Below are positions 1 to 8,251 of a stretch of DNA of 34,929 nucleotides, one piece after another. The notes under the pieces were generated by a model. It was not told the origin of the DNA, ran no database searches, and worked only from the letters and a program-made list of their open reading frames with translations. This DNA comes from an uncultured Bacteroidales bacterium (GTDB lineage: Bacteria; Bacteroidota; Bacteroidia; Bacteroidales; Bacteroidaceae), in NCBI GenBank assembly GCA_937916465.1, contig CALFTK010000063.1, positions 1 through 34,929 on the forward strand, given 5' to 3'. Made by a program: the position numbers and the translations under genes. The number at the start of each line of letters is the position of its first letter. The stretch's first letter is position 1.

Positions 1-15
1 TTTGTGCATAATGAA

Positions 16-48
16 ACCCCAAAAGTTTTTTGTCTAAACTTTTGGGGT
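16..48 (-). terminator. Hairpin terminator downstream of the FKBP lipoprotein gene
   Basis: A perfect 13-bp stem (ACCCCAAAAGTTT at 16-28, AAACTTTTGGGGT at 36-48) encloses a 7-nt loop. It lies about 45 nt past the stop of the minus-strand FKBP gene. The U-tract is short on either strand, so it could also end a gene lying before the window. Confidence 0.65.
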
Positions 49-92
49 CACTTCAATATGGCACAGCCTCCACGCTTATTACTCATTAATAA

Positions 93-956
93 TTACTTTT
101 CAATATCAACCAATTCAACTTCAAATATCAGTGCTGAATATGGTTTAATAATACCATTGTTTGAATCGCCATAACCCAATTCGTATGGTATAAAGAGTTC
201 ATACTTTGAACCAACATTCATAAGCTGCAAAGCTTCTGTCCAACCCTCAATTACACTTGAAAGAGATAGAGTGATAGGTTTTGTAGATTCGTCAAATACA
301 GTACCATCAATAAGTGAACCACGATAGTTAACTCTTACATTATCGGTTGCTGTAGGTTTTGCACCCTTACCCTCTTTTATAACTCGGTATAGAAGACCGC
401 TACCTGTTGCCACAATTCCATCTTCTTTAGCTTTGTTTGCAAGATATTCTCTACCGGCATCGCGGTTTTCGCCATACTGTTCTTCCATAGATTCAGCATA
501 GAAGATGTTAAAGAGGCTATCAGTTATAATATCGGCCTGTTCTCTGGTCATAATTTCAGTACTTTCCTGAACACCGTCAAGGAAACCATTCATATAGTTG
601 GTTTTGTTCATCAACTTACCACTATCTTTACCAAACATATTTGCGCTTAGTCCTACAAAAGCTTCATTAAGTTCCTGCTGACCTATCTGAATACCTGCAA
701 AATATGCTTTCTGAGCACCTGCATCGGCATCCATATTTGCGCCTTCAATAAAACCTTTAATAAAATCTTCCAGGTAAGTAGTATCTACTCCCATTTGGTT
801 TACAAGATATGGTAGAAAACCATTTGAACGTGACATACCCATTGTATATGAAACAGAATCTACTGCTGTTTCCATTACAACCTTACCCATTTTTGGAGAA
901 CCACAAGATGCCAACAGAACTGCTGCTGAACATACAAAAACACAAATCTTTTTCAT
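93..956 (-). CDS. FKBP-type peptidyl-prolyl cis-trans isomerase lipoprotein
   Basis: This 287-residue protein should isomerise X-Pro bonds during folding of exported proteins. Residues 1-18 form a lipoprotein signal with lipobox LASC (lipid-modified Cys18), so it is likely anchored in the periplasm or outer membrane. Residues about 25-180 resemble the helical N-terminal dimerisation domain of Mip/FkpA proteins. Residues about 190-287 are the FKBP domain, with the VRVNYRGSLIDGTVFDES block, a VIEGWTEAL block, a YELGYGD block and a C-terminal LIFEVELVDI strand. Length and order match Mip/FkpA homologues. The gene stands alone, divergent from the nucleoside kinase, and a TATCTTCG box on the minus strand (1020-1027) may be its -7 element. 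Family assignment is secure; clients cannot be inferred. Confidence 0.93.
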   Translation of the reverse strand: MKKICVFVCSAAVLLASCGSPKMGKVVMETAVDSVSYTMGMSRSNGFLPYLVNQMGVDTTYLEDFIKGFIEGANMDADAGAQKAYFAGIQIGQQELNEAFVGLSANMFGKDSGKLMNKTNYMNGFLDGVQESTEIMTREQADIITDSLFNIFYAESMEEQYGENRDAGREYLANKAKEDGIVATGSGLLYRVIKEGKGAKPTATDNVRVNYRGSLIDGTVFDESTKPITLSLSSVIEGWTEALQLMNVGSKYELFIPYELGYGDSNNGIIKPYSALIFEVELVDIEK

Positions 957-1123
957 CTTATTAATTGTTTATTCTTTTTGATTATGCATTTTACTGCCCG
1001 TTATACGGTTTTCAAGGCGCGAAGATAACCTAAAAATCAATAAGTTGTACCTTTATATTACTTATTGGCTCACCATTTAGGTTTTTTTACACTTAAAAAA
1101 GTGGTAAGAATACCAAAAAGAAC

Positions 1124-1131
1124 TACTTTTG
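1124..1131 (+). promoter_or_regulatory. Candidate -7 element (TACTTTTG) for the kinase-rpoN-purE-ispG operon
   Basis: TACTTTTG matches the Bacteroidota -7 consensus TAnnTTTG and lies 28 nt before the first start codon. No TTTG is visible at the expected -33 distance, so this is a half-site prediction. Confidence 0.45.
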
Positions 1132-1159
1132 TATATAATAACCTTACTTTCTATTTTGT

Positions 1160-2827
1160 ATGATAAAGATAAGATGCATAAACAATCAACAGACCATTAC
1201 AGTTAAACAAGGATTAACACTGTTGGAAGTTTACAAGACTATGGGTTTGAACCTTGCATACAAACCATTATGCGCAACAATAAACAACAAAGCAAAGTGT
1301 TTGAATGCCAAACTATATGACAATGCCGATATTCAGTATTTCGACATTACATCACCATTAGGCAAAAAGAACTATCTGTTGGGACTTTTCTTTATTCTTA
1401 CAAAAGCTGTTGATGAATTATATACTAACAGTAAAGTAGAAATCAACAATTCCATATCGAAAGGTACATACTGTCAAATTCACATAGGCAGGGAACTTAC
1501 CGATGACGATATTACCGCTATAAACGGACGGGTACAGGCCATTATTGACAGTGCCATACCATTCGAAAGGCACAAAGAGCCTACAGACAGTGTTATAGCA
1601 TTGATGGAACAACAAGGCCGAAAGGACTTATCAAGACTGCTTAAATCGACAGGAGAACTATATACCACATATTACACTCTAAACAATTACGCCGACTTCT
1701 TCTTTGGCACACTACCTCCGGATACAAGTTATATCTATCTGTACGGAATAGAGAAGTATGGCAATGGGGTGTTATTACGCATACCGGACAGTAAAAACCC
1801 ATCACAGCTAAGAGAAAAAACCAATCAGGAGAAGATGTTCAACATATTTTCCGAATTTCACTCCTGGCAGAATATTTTGGGCATTTCCACTTTAGGAGAT
1901 TTGAATTTAGCCACAACTTCAGGACATTCAAATATGGTTATCAACATAGCTGAAGCACTGCAATCAAACAAGATTGTCCATATAGCCGATTCCATAGTTG
2001 AACGACACAAGAAGAATAGTGCATTGAAACTAATAATGATTTCCGGTCCATCATCTTCCGGTAAAACAACATTCAGCAAAAGACTTCAGGTACAGCTTCT
2101 GGCCAATGGTATAAATCCAAAAGTTCTCTCCATGGATGACTATTTTCTTAATAGGGATTTAACTCCGAAAGACGAAAATGGAGAACATGATTTTGAATCG
2201 TTATACGCAATCGATTTGGAACTCTTTAATAATCAGCTAAAAGATCTATTAGAGGGGAAAGAGGTTAGTACCCCTACATTCAATTTCAAAAAAGGTGGAG
2301 TTAGGGAATATAACGGAAATCTTTTGCAACTCAAAGAGAACGATGTACTGCTTATAGAAGGTATTCACGCCCTTAATCCAAACCTTATGCCGAACATACC
2401 TAAAGAGGCAAAGTTCCTGATATACGTTTCGGCACTTACTTCTATAAGAATGGACGAACACAACTATATTCCAACCAGTGACAATCGCCTGCTAAGACGT
2501 ATGTTACGCGACTATAAGTATCGCCAATATTCAGCAAAAGATACTATAGCCCGTTGGCCAAGTGTCCGTGCAGGAGAAGAGAAGTGGATATTCCCATACC
2601 AAGAGTATGCCGATGTCATGTTCAATTCGGCTACGTTGTTTGAAATAGCTGTTATAAAAGATTTAATCATACCTATACTTTCCGAAGTTCCTCAAAACTG
2701 CCCCGAATACAGAAAGGCATACGAACTGAAGAAATTCCTGAGTATGTTCAAATCTATACCGGACAGGAATTTGCCGCCAACATCATTGGTCAGAGAATTT
2801 ATAGGTGGCAGTAGTTTCCATTATTGA
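1160..2827 (+). CDS. TGS-domain nucleoside (uridine-type) kinase
   Basis: A 555-residue fusion protein. Residues 1-60 are a TGS-like domain as in threonyl-tRNA synthetase. Residues about 100-170 resemble the synthetase second additional domain (HIGRELTDDDITAING region). The C-terminal half is a uridine kinase/phosphoribulokinase-type P-loop kinase, with Walker A GPSSSGKT at 296-303, an SMDDYF segment after it, and LLIEGIHALNP as the Walker B-like strand. The expected reaction is ATP-dependent phosphorylation of a nucleoside such as uridine in the cytoplasm; substrate choice is inferred from the family. This arrangement is commonly annotated as nucleoside kinase in Bacteroidota. It heads an operon, with rpoN starting 7 nt after its stop. 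Confidence 0.88.
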   Translation: MIKIRCINNQQTITVKQGLTLLEVYKTMGLNLAYKPLCATINNKAKCLNAKLYDNADIQYFDITSPLGKKNYLLGLFFILTKAVDELYTNSKVEINNSISKGTYCQIHIGRELTDDDITAINGRVQAIIDSAIPFERHKEPTDSVIALMEQQGRKDLSRLLKSTGELYTTYYTLNNYADFFFGTLPPDTSYIYLYGIEKYGNGVLLRIPDSKNPSQLREKTNQEKMFNIFSEFHSWQNILGISTLGDLNLATTSGHSNMVINIAEALQSNKIVHIADSIVERHKKNSALKLIMISGPSSSGKTTFSKRLQVQLLANGINPKVLSMDDYFLNRDLTPKDENGEHDFESLYAIDLELFNNQLKDLLEGKEVSTPTFNFKKGGVREYNGNLLQLKENDVLLIEGIHALNPNLMPNIPKEAKFLIYVSALTSIRMDEHNYIPTSDNRLLRRMLRDYKYRQYSAKDTIARWPSVRAGEEKWIFPYQEYADVMFNSATLFEIAVIKDLIIPILSEVPQNCPEYRKAYELKKFLSMFKSIPDRNLPPTSLVREFIGGSSFHY

Positions 2828-2834
2828 TTAAGTT

Positions 2835-4277
2835 ATGCCGGATTTAAAAAACAGTCAAATACAGACCCAGGCGCAATTGCAAGTACTGTCGCAATCATTA
2901 TCGCCTCAGCAAGTACTTGAAGCCAAGATATTGGAGCTCTCTACCATAGAGTTAGAGGACAAGATACGCGCTGAATTGGACGACAATCCGGCTTTGGAAG
3001 AGGGCTATGAAGATAGGCTTAACGACGATGATAACGAAGAAAATTATAATAGTGAACCATTGGAAGAGAGCCCTCACGATGATTTTCTTTCGGAAGACGA
3101 CGAACCCGATTTTTATACAGACAGACGCAAATCGCCTGCCAGAGAATTGTTGGAGATACCATATTCAGAATCGGAATCTTTTTACGACATTCTGAATGAA
3201 CAACTGGCCGAAAGAGAACTGACAGAGATACAGAAAAAAATAGCCGATTATCTGATTGGTTCCCTAAACAATGACGGTTTTCTGGATAAACCACTCCAAT
3301 CTATTTCGGACGATTTGGCCTTTTACCACTATCTGGACGTAACTCCCGAACAGATTCTGGAAGTTCTGAAGATTATACAGGATTTTGAACCGGCAGGTAT
3401 TGGCGCACGTAATCTGCAGGAATCGCTCATTATCCAACTGGACAGAAAAGAGAACAATGGGTTGGAACGCAGCATAATTTCCAACTGTTTTGACGAATTC
3501 ACACACAAACATTGGGACAAAATAGCCATAAAACTTCAGGTCAGTCAAGAAGAGATAAACAGAGCTATAACTGAAATTCAAAAGCTGAATCCGCGTCCGG
3601 GAAGTGCATTAGGCGAATCTATATCCAAAGGTCAACAACTTATCATCCCTGACTATATAGTAGAAAGAACTGACGATGAGCTGGAACTGACTCTAAACAA
3701 TTTCAACATTCCGGAATTGAGAATAAGCAGTAGTTTTGTTTCAATGCTTGATGAACAGATAAACAGCGACAACAGCAGTAACAAAAGCGCAGCACTCTAC
3801 ATAAAACAGAAGCTTGATGCTGCAAAAGGTTTTATCCAGGCACTTAAACAACGCGAACGGACCATGTATAGTGTAATGCAGGCAATCATACGTTTTCAGC
3901 GCGATTATTTTATTGATGGCGATGAAACCAAACTACGTCCTATGATTCTAAAAGATATTGCCGAAATAACAGGATACGATATCTCCACAGTATCGAGAAC
4001 CACAAATGGTAAATATGTACAGACCAACTTTGGCATACTTCCTTTAAAGTTTTTCTTTATTGATGGAGTAAAAACCGACAGTGGCGAAGAGGTTTCGGTA
4101 AAAGAGATTCACAGAATCCTACAGGAAAAAATTGATAACGAAGACAAAAATTTACCATATACAGACGAACAGTTATCGGTATTTCTAAAAGAGAGTGGCT
4201 ACATAGTTGCCAGACGAACCGTAGCCAAATACAGGGAACAACTGGGTATTCCAATAGCAAGACTAAGAAAAAACTAA
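2835..4277 (+). CDS. rpoN: RNA polymerase sigma-54 factor
   Basis: This 480-residue sigma-54 directs RNA polymerase to -24/-12 promoters that need AAA+ activators. Region I is the Gln/Leu-rich N-terminus (residues about 5-45, repeated Q-x-L patterns). Region II is strongly acidic (about 55-100). Region III contains the core-binding domain (about 115-310) and a helix-turn-helix segment (about 370-400, KDIAEITGYDISTVSRTTNGKYV). The RpoN box ARRTVAKYR is at 459-467, close to the C-terminus as usual. All regions are intact, so the protein should be functional. It lies 7 nt after the kinase and 5 nt before purE. No bacterial enhancer-binding protein is encoded in this window, so its regulon cannot be inferred here. 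Confidence 0.97.
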   Translation: MPDLKNSQIQTQAQLQVLSQSLSPQQVLEAKILELSTIELEDKIRAELDDNPALEEGYEDRLNDDDNEENYNSEPLEESPHDDFLSEDDEPDFYTDRRKSPARELLEIPYSESESFYDILNEQLAERELTEIQKKIADYLIGSLNNDGFLDKPLQSISDDLAFYHYLDVTPEQILEVLKIIQDFEPAGIGARNLQESLIIQLDRKENNGLERSIISNCFDEFTHKHWDKIAIKLQVSQEEINRAITEIQKLNPRPGSALGESISKGQQLIIPDYIVERTDDELELTLNNFNIPELRISSSFVSMLDEQINSDNSSNKSAALYIKQKLDAAKGFIQALKQRERTMYSVMQAIIRFQRDYFIDGDETKLRPMILKDIAEITGYDISTVSRTTNGKYVQTNFGILPLKFFFIDGVKTDSGEEVSVKEIHRILQEKIDNEDKNLPYTDEQLSVFLKESGYIVARRTVAKYREQLGIPIARLRKN

Positions 4278-4282
4278 ATAAT

Positions 4283-4789
4283 ATGAAACCAACAGTAAGC
4301 ATTATTATGGGCAGCACATCCGACCTGCCTATTATGGAGAAAGCAGCACAGTTTTTGAACGACATGCAGGTACCGTTCGAAATAAACGCCCTTTCAGCAC
4401 ACCGTACTCCAAGTGCTGTAGAAGATTTTGCAAAAAATGCTGCGTCACGAGGTATTAAAGTAATTATTGCAGCAGCAGGTATGGCAGCAGCTCTGCCTGG
4501 TGTAATAGCAGCCAACACTACCCTACCCGTTATTGGCGTACCTATAAAAGGTATGTTAGACGGACTGGACGCTATGCTCTCTATTATTCAGATGCCTCCC
4601 GGCATTCCGGTGGCAACAGTAGGTGTAAACGGAGCGCAGAATGCCGCTATTCTGGCAGTGCAGATGCTTTCACTTTCAGATTCAGAACTTGCAGAGAGAC
4701 TGGCAGCACACAAAGATGGACTGAAGAGCAAAATTGAAAAAGCGAATGCAGAGTTAAGCAACATAAAATACGATTTCAAGACAAATTGA
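4283..4789 (+). CDS. purE: N5-carboxyaminoimidazole ribonucleotide mutase (PurE class I)
   Basis: PurE converts N5-CAIR to CAIR in de novo purine synthesis in the cytoplasm. The 168-residue length is typical of class I. Visible signatures are the phosphate-binding GSTSDLPIM (10-18), SAHRTP with the catalytic histidine (38-43), and the AAGMAAALPGVIA loop (about 65-77). The PurK partner that makes N5-CAIR is not in the window. The gene is the third of a tightly spaced operon, 5 nt after rpoN and 13 nt before ispG. Confidence 0.97.
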   Translation: MKPTVSIIMGSTSDLPIMEKAAQFLNDMQVPFEINALSAHRTPSAVEDFAKNAASRGIKVIIAAAGMAAALPGVIAANTTLPVIGVPIKGMLDGLDAMLSIIQMPPGIPVATVGVNGAQNAAILAVQMLSLSDSELAERLAAHKDGLKSKIEKANAELSNIKYDFKTN

Positions 4790-4802
4790 TAGCTTAAAAA
4801 AT

Positions 4803-6182
4803 ATGGGCATCTACAATAGAAGAAAGAGTTCTGTAACCAAAGTAGGCAATATTACAATAGGTGGTAATTCTCCTATCAGAGTGCAGTCTATGACCACCAC
4901 AAAGACCACCGATACTGAAGCTTGCGTAGAGCAGGCCATACGCATAATCAATGCGGGTGGAGAACTGGTCAGACTTACCACACAGGGTACTCGCGAAGCA
5001 GAGAATCTGCAAAACATAAAATTATCACTTGTAGATAGAGGGTTCAATACCCCACTTGTGGCAGACGTACACTTTAACCCAAACGTAGCAGACGTAGCTG
5101 CAAAGTATGTGGAAAAGGTTAGAATCAACCCCGGCAACTATGTAGATCCTGCCCGTACATTCAAAGAACTGGAATATACCGATGCGGAATATGCTGACGA
5201 AATAGAGAAGATAAGGCGAAGATTCATTCCATTCCTTGAAATCTGCAAAGAAAACAAAACTGCAATAAGAATAGGTGTAAACCATGGTTCGCTTTCAGAC
5301 CGCATTATGTGCCGCTATGGAAACACGCCCGAAGGTATGGTTGAAAGCTGTATGGAGTTTCTACGTATATGCGTAGAACAGAACTTTACAGATGTTGTTC
5401 TATCCATTAAGGCCAGTAACACCACAGTTATGGTACAAACCGTAAGGCTTTTGGTAAAACAGATGGATAAGGAGAATATGTCTTTCCCCATACATCTGGG
5501 TGTAACCGAAGCCGGTGAAGGCGAAGACGGTCGCATAAAGAGTGCAGTCGGTATAGGTGCGCTGCTTGGCGAAGGTATTGGCGACACAATAAGAGTTTCA
5601 CTTTCGGAAGCACCTGAACGTGAAATTCCGGTTGCCGTAAAACTGGTAGAATATGCAGAAGAGAGTGCCACCAAACGAGCAGAAGCAAAAGCCGGTATAA
5701 AAGATGAGACCATCTATCTGGAATACAATGAAGAGTCTCTGGAAGATTTGCAGTTAAAGGCAGCAATGGATGCCGGTGCGCTGCTGATAGACGGATATGC
5801 CAAGGACCTGATAATTAAGAACAGCAACAACCACATATCGGCAGAACAACTTGTAAATACTGCCAATGCCATATTGCAAGCTGCGCGAATACGCTTTACA
5901 AAACCAGAATACATATCATGCCCCGGTTGCGGACGAACACTGTATAATCTTGAAGAGACCATCGCAAAGATTAAACAGGCAACATCACATCTGGTAGGCG
6001 TAAAAATAGCCATTATGGGCTGTATAGTAAACGGACCAGGTGAAATGGCAGATGCCGATTTTGGCTATGTAGGAGCAGGCAGAGGCAAAATAAGCCTATA
6101 CAAGGGTAAAGAGTGTGTTGAAAAGAACATTCCTGAAGAAGACGCAGTAAAAAAATTGCTTAACCTTATTGAAAATTCGTAG
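4803..6182 (+). CDS. ispG: 4-hydroxy-3-methylbut-2-enyl diphosphate synthase, shortened long-form
   Basis: IspG (GcpE) performs the penultimate step of the MEP isoprenoid pathway, reducing MEcPP to HMBPP with a [4Fe-4S] cluster. The TIM-barrel domain spans about 1-285 (GNSPIRVQSMTTT start, ADVHFNP, IGVNHGSLSDR, HLGVTEAGEGEDG). The cluster domain follows, with Cys373, Cys376 (ISCPGCGRT) and Cys407 (IMGCIVNGPGE). The barrel has the 110-150 insertion of Bacteroidota and plant-type enzymes. From memory, that lineage carries a large A* domain giving about 600 residues or more, whereas this protein has 459 and only about 80 residues (about 287-366) between barrel and cluster domains. All catalytic parts are present, so it is probably active. 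It ends the operon. Confidence 0.95.
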   Translation: MGIYNRRKSSVTKVGNITIGGNSPIRVQSMTTTKTTDTEACVEQAIRIINAGGELVRLTTQGTREAENLQNIKLSLVDRGFNTPLVADVHFNPNVADVAAKYVEKVRINPGNYVDPARTFKELEYTDAEYADEIEKIRRRFIPFLEICKENKTAIRIGVNHGSLSDRIMCRYGNTPEGMVESCMEFLRICVEQNFTDVVLSIKASNTTVMVQTVRLLVKQMDKENMSFPIHLGVTEAGEGEDGRIKSAVGIGALLGEGIGDTIRVSLSEAPEREIPVAVKLVEYAEESATKRAEAKAGIKDETIYLEYNEESLEDLQLKAAMDAGALLIDGYAKDLIIKNSNNHISAEQLVNTANAILQAARIRFTKPEYISCPGCGRTLYNLEETIAKIKQATSHLVGVKIAIMGCIVNGPGEMADADFGYVGAGRGKISLYKGKECVEKNIPEEDAVKKLLNLIENS

Positions 6183-6274
6183 GTCAATACAATTTGATAT
6201 TTGCATAAAAATACAGCCTATAGGAATATTTTTCTTATAATAGCTCTGAATCCTGCAAAAAAATGCACAAAAAC

Positions 6275-6305
6275 TTTGCATCTATAAATATTGTACCTAC
6301 TTTTG
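6275..6305 (+). promoter_or_regulatory. Bacteroidota-type promoter for the arylacetate operon
   Basis: TTTG at 6275-6278 (-33), a 19-nt spacer and TACTTTTG at 6298-6305 (-7, consensus TAnnTTTG) form a full match. Transcription should start around 6310-6313, about 15 nt before the leader ORF. Confidence 0.8.
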
Positions 6306-6326
6306 TATTGCAATTATTGAAACAAG

Positions 6327-6380
6327 ATGAATTTACAACATACATACGGTTATTATTGTTACTATTATTACCGCACTTAA
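6327..6380 (+). CDS. Tyrosine-rich attenuator leader peptide
   Basis: A 17-codon ORF encodes MNLQHTYGYYCYYYYRT. Seven of 17 residues are Tyr, six of them in codons 9-15 interrupted only by one Cys. There is no Phe or Trp codon. The ORF begins about 15 nt after the predicted transcription start, and its last codons and stop overlap strand 1 of an attenuator. This is the arrangement of amino-acid leader peptides such as those of trp, his and phe operons. The inferred role is for a ribosome to stall at the Tyr run when charged tRNA-Tyr is scarce, which allows readthrough into the ligase operon. The start codon has no strong Shine-Dalgarno, as usual in this phylum. It is too short to appear in routine gene calls. 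Confidence 0.85.
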   Translation: MNLQHTYGYYCYYYYRT

Positions 6381-6451
6381 TCAAGTGGGGCGAGTCGTTA
6401 TGTAGTTGAAAAAGCATACTAAAGACCTGTCCCACAAAGACAGGTCTTTTT
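6371..6451 (+). promoter_or_regulatory. Transcription attenuator with mutually exclusive 1:2, 2:3 and 3:4 hairpins
   Basis: Strand 1 (CCGCACTT, 6371-6378) pairs with strand 2 (AAGTGGGG, 6383-6390) with one mismatch and a 4-nt loop. The antiterminator pairs GTGGGGCGAGTC (6385-6396) with GACCTGTCCCAC (6424-6435) at 11 of 12 positions, two of them G-U. Strand 3 also forms the terminator 5' arm (6421-6431) with strand 4 (6439-6449). The three structures are therefore exclusive. A ribosome paused on the late Tyr codons would cover strand 1 and favour 2:3. One reaching the stop at 6378-6380 would cover strands 1 and 2 and favour termination. Confidence 0.85.
6421..6451 (+). terminator. Intrinsic terminator of the Tyr attenuator
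   Basis: A perfect 11-bp stem, AAAGACCTGTC (6421-6431) with GACAGGTCTTT (6439-6449), has loop CCACAAA and runs into a T5 tract (6447-6451). It lies before, not after, a structural gene, as expected of an attenuator. Confidence 0.9.
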
Positions 6452-6486
6452 ATATATTTAATAAGGTAAAGTAAAAGAAGTAATAT

Positions 6487-7788
6487 ATGAGCAACAAGTA
6501 TTGGAATGAAGAGATTGAAACAATGCCCCGCAAACAGCTGGAGCAGTTTCAGGTAGAGCGTCTTAAAAAGACAGTAGAGATAGCAATGGGAAGCAATTTC
6601 TACGCACCTATATTGAAAGAACGCAATATTACACCGGAAAACATAAAGTCTGTTGAAGATATCAGAAGATTTCCGTTCACAACCAAGAACGATCTTCGCG
6701 AAAACTACCCATTCGGTTTGGCATCGGTACCGCTTAGTAAAGTAGTCAGACTACACTCATCAAGTGGTACAACAGGTAATCCTACTGTTATTCTACATTC
6801 ACAACGCGATATAGAACAGTGGGCAGACGCCATGGCACGTTCTATGTACACCATAGGTCTGAGAAGCAGTGATATTATACAGAACACATCCGGTTATGGA
6901 ATGTTTACCGGTGGACTGGGAATTCAATACGCTTCTGAACGCCTGGGAGCACTTACAGTTCCTGCCGGAGCAGGCAACAGCAAACGTCACGTTAAATTTA
7001 TAATGGACTTTGGCACTACCGCATTACACTGTATTCCAAGCTATGCCACACGTTTGGCTGCAGCATTTCAGGAAGAGGGTATCAATCCTGCCGATACAAC
7101 AGTACATACTCTTATAATTGGTGCAGAACCACATTCAGATGCCCAACGCAAACGTATTGAAGAGATTTGGGGTGCAAAAGCATACAATAACTTCGGTATG
7201 AGTGAAATGTGCGGTCCCGGTGTTGCAATTGAATGTCAAGAACAGAACGGACTTCATATTTGGGAAGACAATTACATAGTAGAAATAGTAGATCCTGTCA
7301 CATTGGAACCTGTAGCTGACGGCGAAGTAGGCGAATTGGTATTAACCACTCTAAACCGCGAAGCTATGCCACTGTTCCGTTATCGCACAAGAGACCTTAC
7401 CCGTTTCTTACCGGGTGATTGCCCTTGCGGACGCACACACAGACGTCTGGCACGTTTCCAGGGACGTAGCGACGACATGATTATTGTAAAGGGTGTAAAC
7501 ATATTCCCTATTCAGATAGAGAAGATACTTATGCAGTTCCCCGAACTTGCAAGCGATTATCTGATTACAATAGAGACCATTGGCGATAATGACGAAATGA
7601 CCGTAGAAGTAGAACTTGCACAATCTACTGACGATTTTGCACTGCTTCAAAACCTTACAAAAGAGATATCTCGCAGGCTGAAAGATGAAATTCTACTAAC
7701 ACCAAGAGTGAAACTGGTAGGTAAAGGTGTCATTCCTCAAACCGATGGCAAAGCAGTGAGAGTAAAAGATTTGCGTCAAAACCATTAA
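6487..7788 (+). CDS. paaK: Arylacetate (phenylacetate)-CoA ligase
   Basis: This 433-residue enzyme of the adenylate-forming PaaK family activates phenylacetate or a related arylacetate with ATP and CoA to give the arylacetyl-CoA. The AMP/phosphate-binding motif SSSGTTGNPT is at 91-100. NNFGMSEMCGPG and LFRYRTRDLTRF follow as the acyl-adenylate core motifs, then the C-terminal AMP-binding extension (about 330-433). Length is typical of PaaK. No aerobic phenylacetate degradation genes are nearby. Instead an ACT protein follows at 13 nt, and iorAB plus an aminotransferase occur 6 kb downstream, which points to anaerobic biosynthesis of aromatic amino acids from arylacetates. Expression is predicted to be attenuated through the Tyr-rich leader. 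Whether it prefers phenylacetate, 4-hydroxyphenylacetate or indoleacetate cannot be read from sequence. Confidence 0.92.
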   Translation: MSNKYWNEEIETMPRKQLEQFQVERLKKTVEIAMGSNFYAPILKERNITPENIKSVEDIRRFPFTTKNDLRENYPFGLASVPLSKVVRLHSSSGTTGNPTVILHSQRDIEQWADAMARSMYTIGLRSSDIIQNTSGYGMFTGGLGIQYASERLGALTVPAGAGNSKRHVKFIMDFGTTALHCIPSYATRLAAAFQEEGINPADTTVHTLIIGAEPHSDAQRKRIEEIWGAKAYNNFGMSEMCGPGVAIECQEQNGLHIWEDNYIVEIVDPVTLEPVADGEVGELVLTTLNREAMPLFRYRTRDLTRFLPGDCPCGRTHRRLARFQGRSDDMIIVKGVNIFPIQIEKILMQFPELASDYLITIETIGDNDEMTVEVELAQSTDDFALLQNLTKEISRRLKDEILLTPRVKLVGKGVIPQTDGKAVRVKDLRQNH

Positions 7789-7800
7789 TATTTTTGAGTT

Positions 7801-8217
7801 ATGAAGACAATCAAACAGTTATCAATCTTTTTAGAGAATAAAAACGGTAAGTTAGGAAATATTCTTGACGTTCTGAAGGCTGAAAATATAGAGATACAGG
7901 CTGCGTCAGTGGCTGACACTACCGATTATGGCATTCTGCGACTCATCACATCAGAACAGATGAAAGCATCCAGATTGTTACAATCAAAAGGAATACTGGT
8001 AAATGTAAACGAAGTTCTTGCTATTGAAATAGATGCCAACACATCCACATTTGCATCAGCAATAGACAGTATAACAAAAGGTGGCGTAAGCATAAACTAT
8101 CTATATACATTCCATAAAGATGGTAAATTGGTACTTATTATTCGCCCTGCCGATATTGAACAAGCAGAAAAGGTGATATCCGAAAACGGATTGACACTCA
8201 TTCAAGGTTGGGAATAA
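7801..8217 (+). CDS. Tandem ACT-domain protein, candidate amino-acid sensor
   Basis: A 138-residue protein made of two consecutive ACT-like units (about 3-68 and 70-138), each beginning with a beta strand and followed by a ligand-type loop (LENKNGKLGNILDVLKAENIEI in the first half). ACT domains bind small ligands, most often amino acids, and act allosterically. There is no attached catalytic domain. Stand-alone ACT proteins next to PaaK-type ligases are common in anaerobes. The 12-nt spacing implies cotranscription with the ligase. I infer that it senses an aromatic amino acid or arylacetate and modulates the ligase, but the ligand is unknown. Confidence 0.88.
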   Translation: MKTIKQLSIFLENKNGKLGNILDVLKAENIEIQAASVADTTDYGILRLITSEQMKASRLLQSKGILVNVNEVLAIEIDANTSTFASAIDSITKGGVSINYLYTFHKDGKLVLIIRPADIEQAEKVISENGLTLIQGWE

Positions 8218-8251
8218 CAGAATTTTGTAATTAACATTAAAACTGTAACAA

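Larger units (their letters stand above)
6183..6486 (+). other. Intergenic leader region between ispG and the arylacetate-CoA ligase gene
   Basis: This 304-nt stretch is not empty. The first ~90 nt are AT-rich with no clear terminator for ispG. The remainder contains a promoter (6275-6305), a Tyr-rich leader ORF (6327-6380) and an attenuator (6371-6451), each described separately. The last 35 nt before the next start are A-rich with no strong Shine-Dalgarno. Confidence 0.8.

Noticed and set aside
4057..4518. 153-codon minus-strand frame across the rpoN-purE junction
   Set aside because: Covers two clearly conserved genes in the opposite sense; low-complexity translation with no family features.
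6254..6280. TGCAAA/TTTGCA inverted repeat over the -33 element of the arylacetate promoter
   Set aside because: Six-base arms in an A-rich region are expected by chance; no second copy supports an operator.
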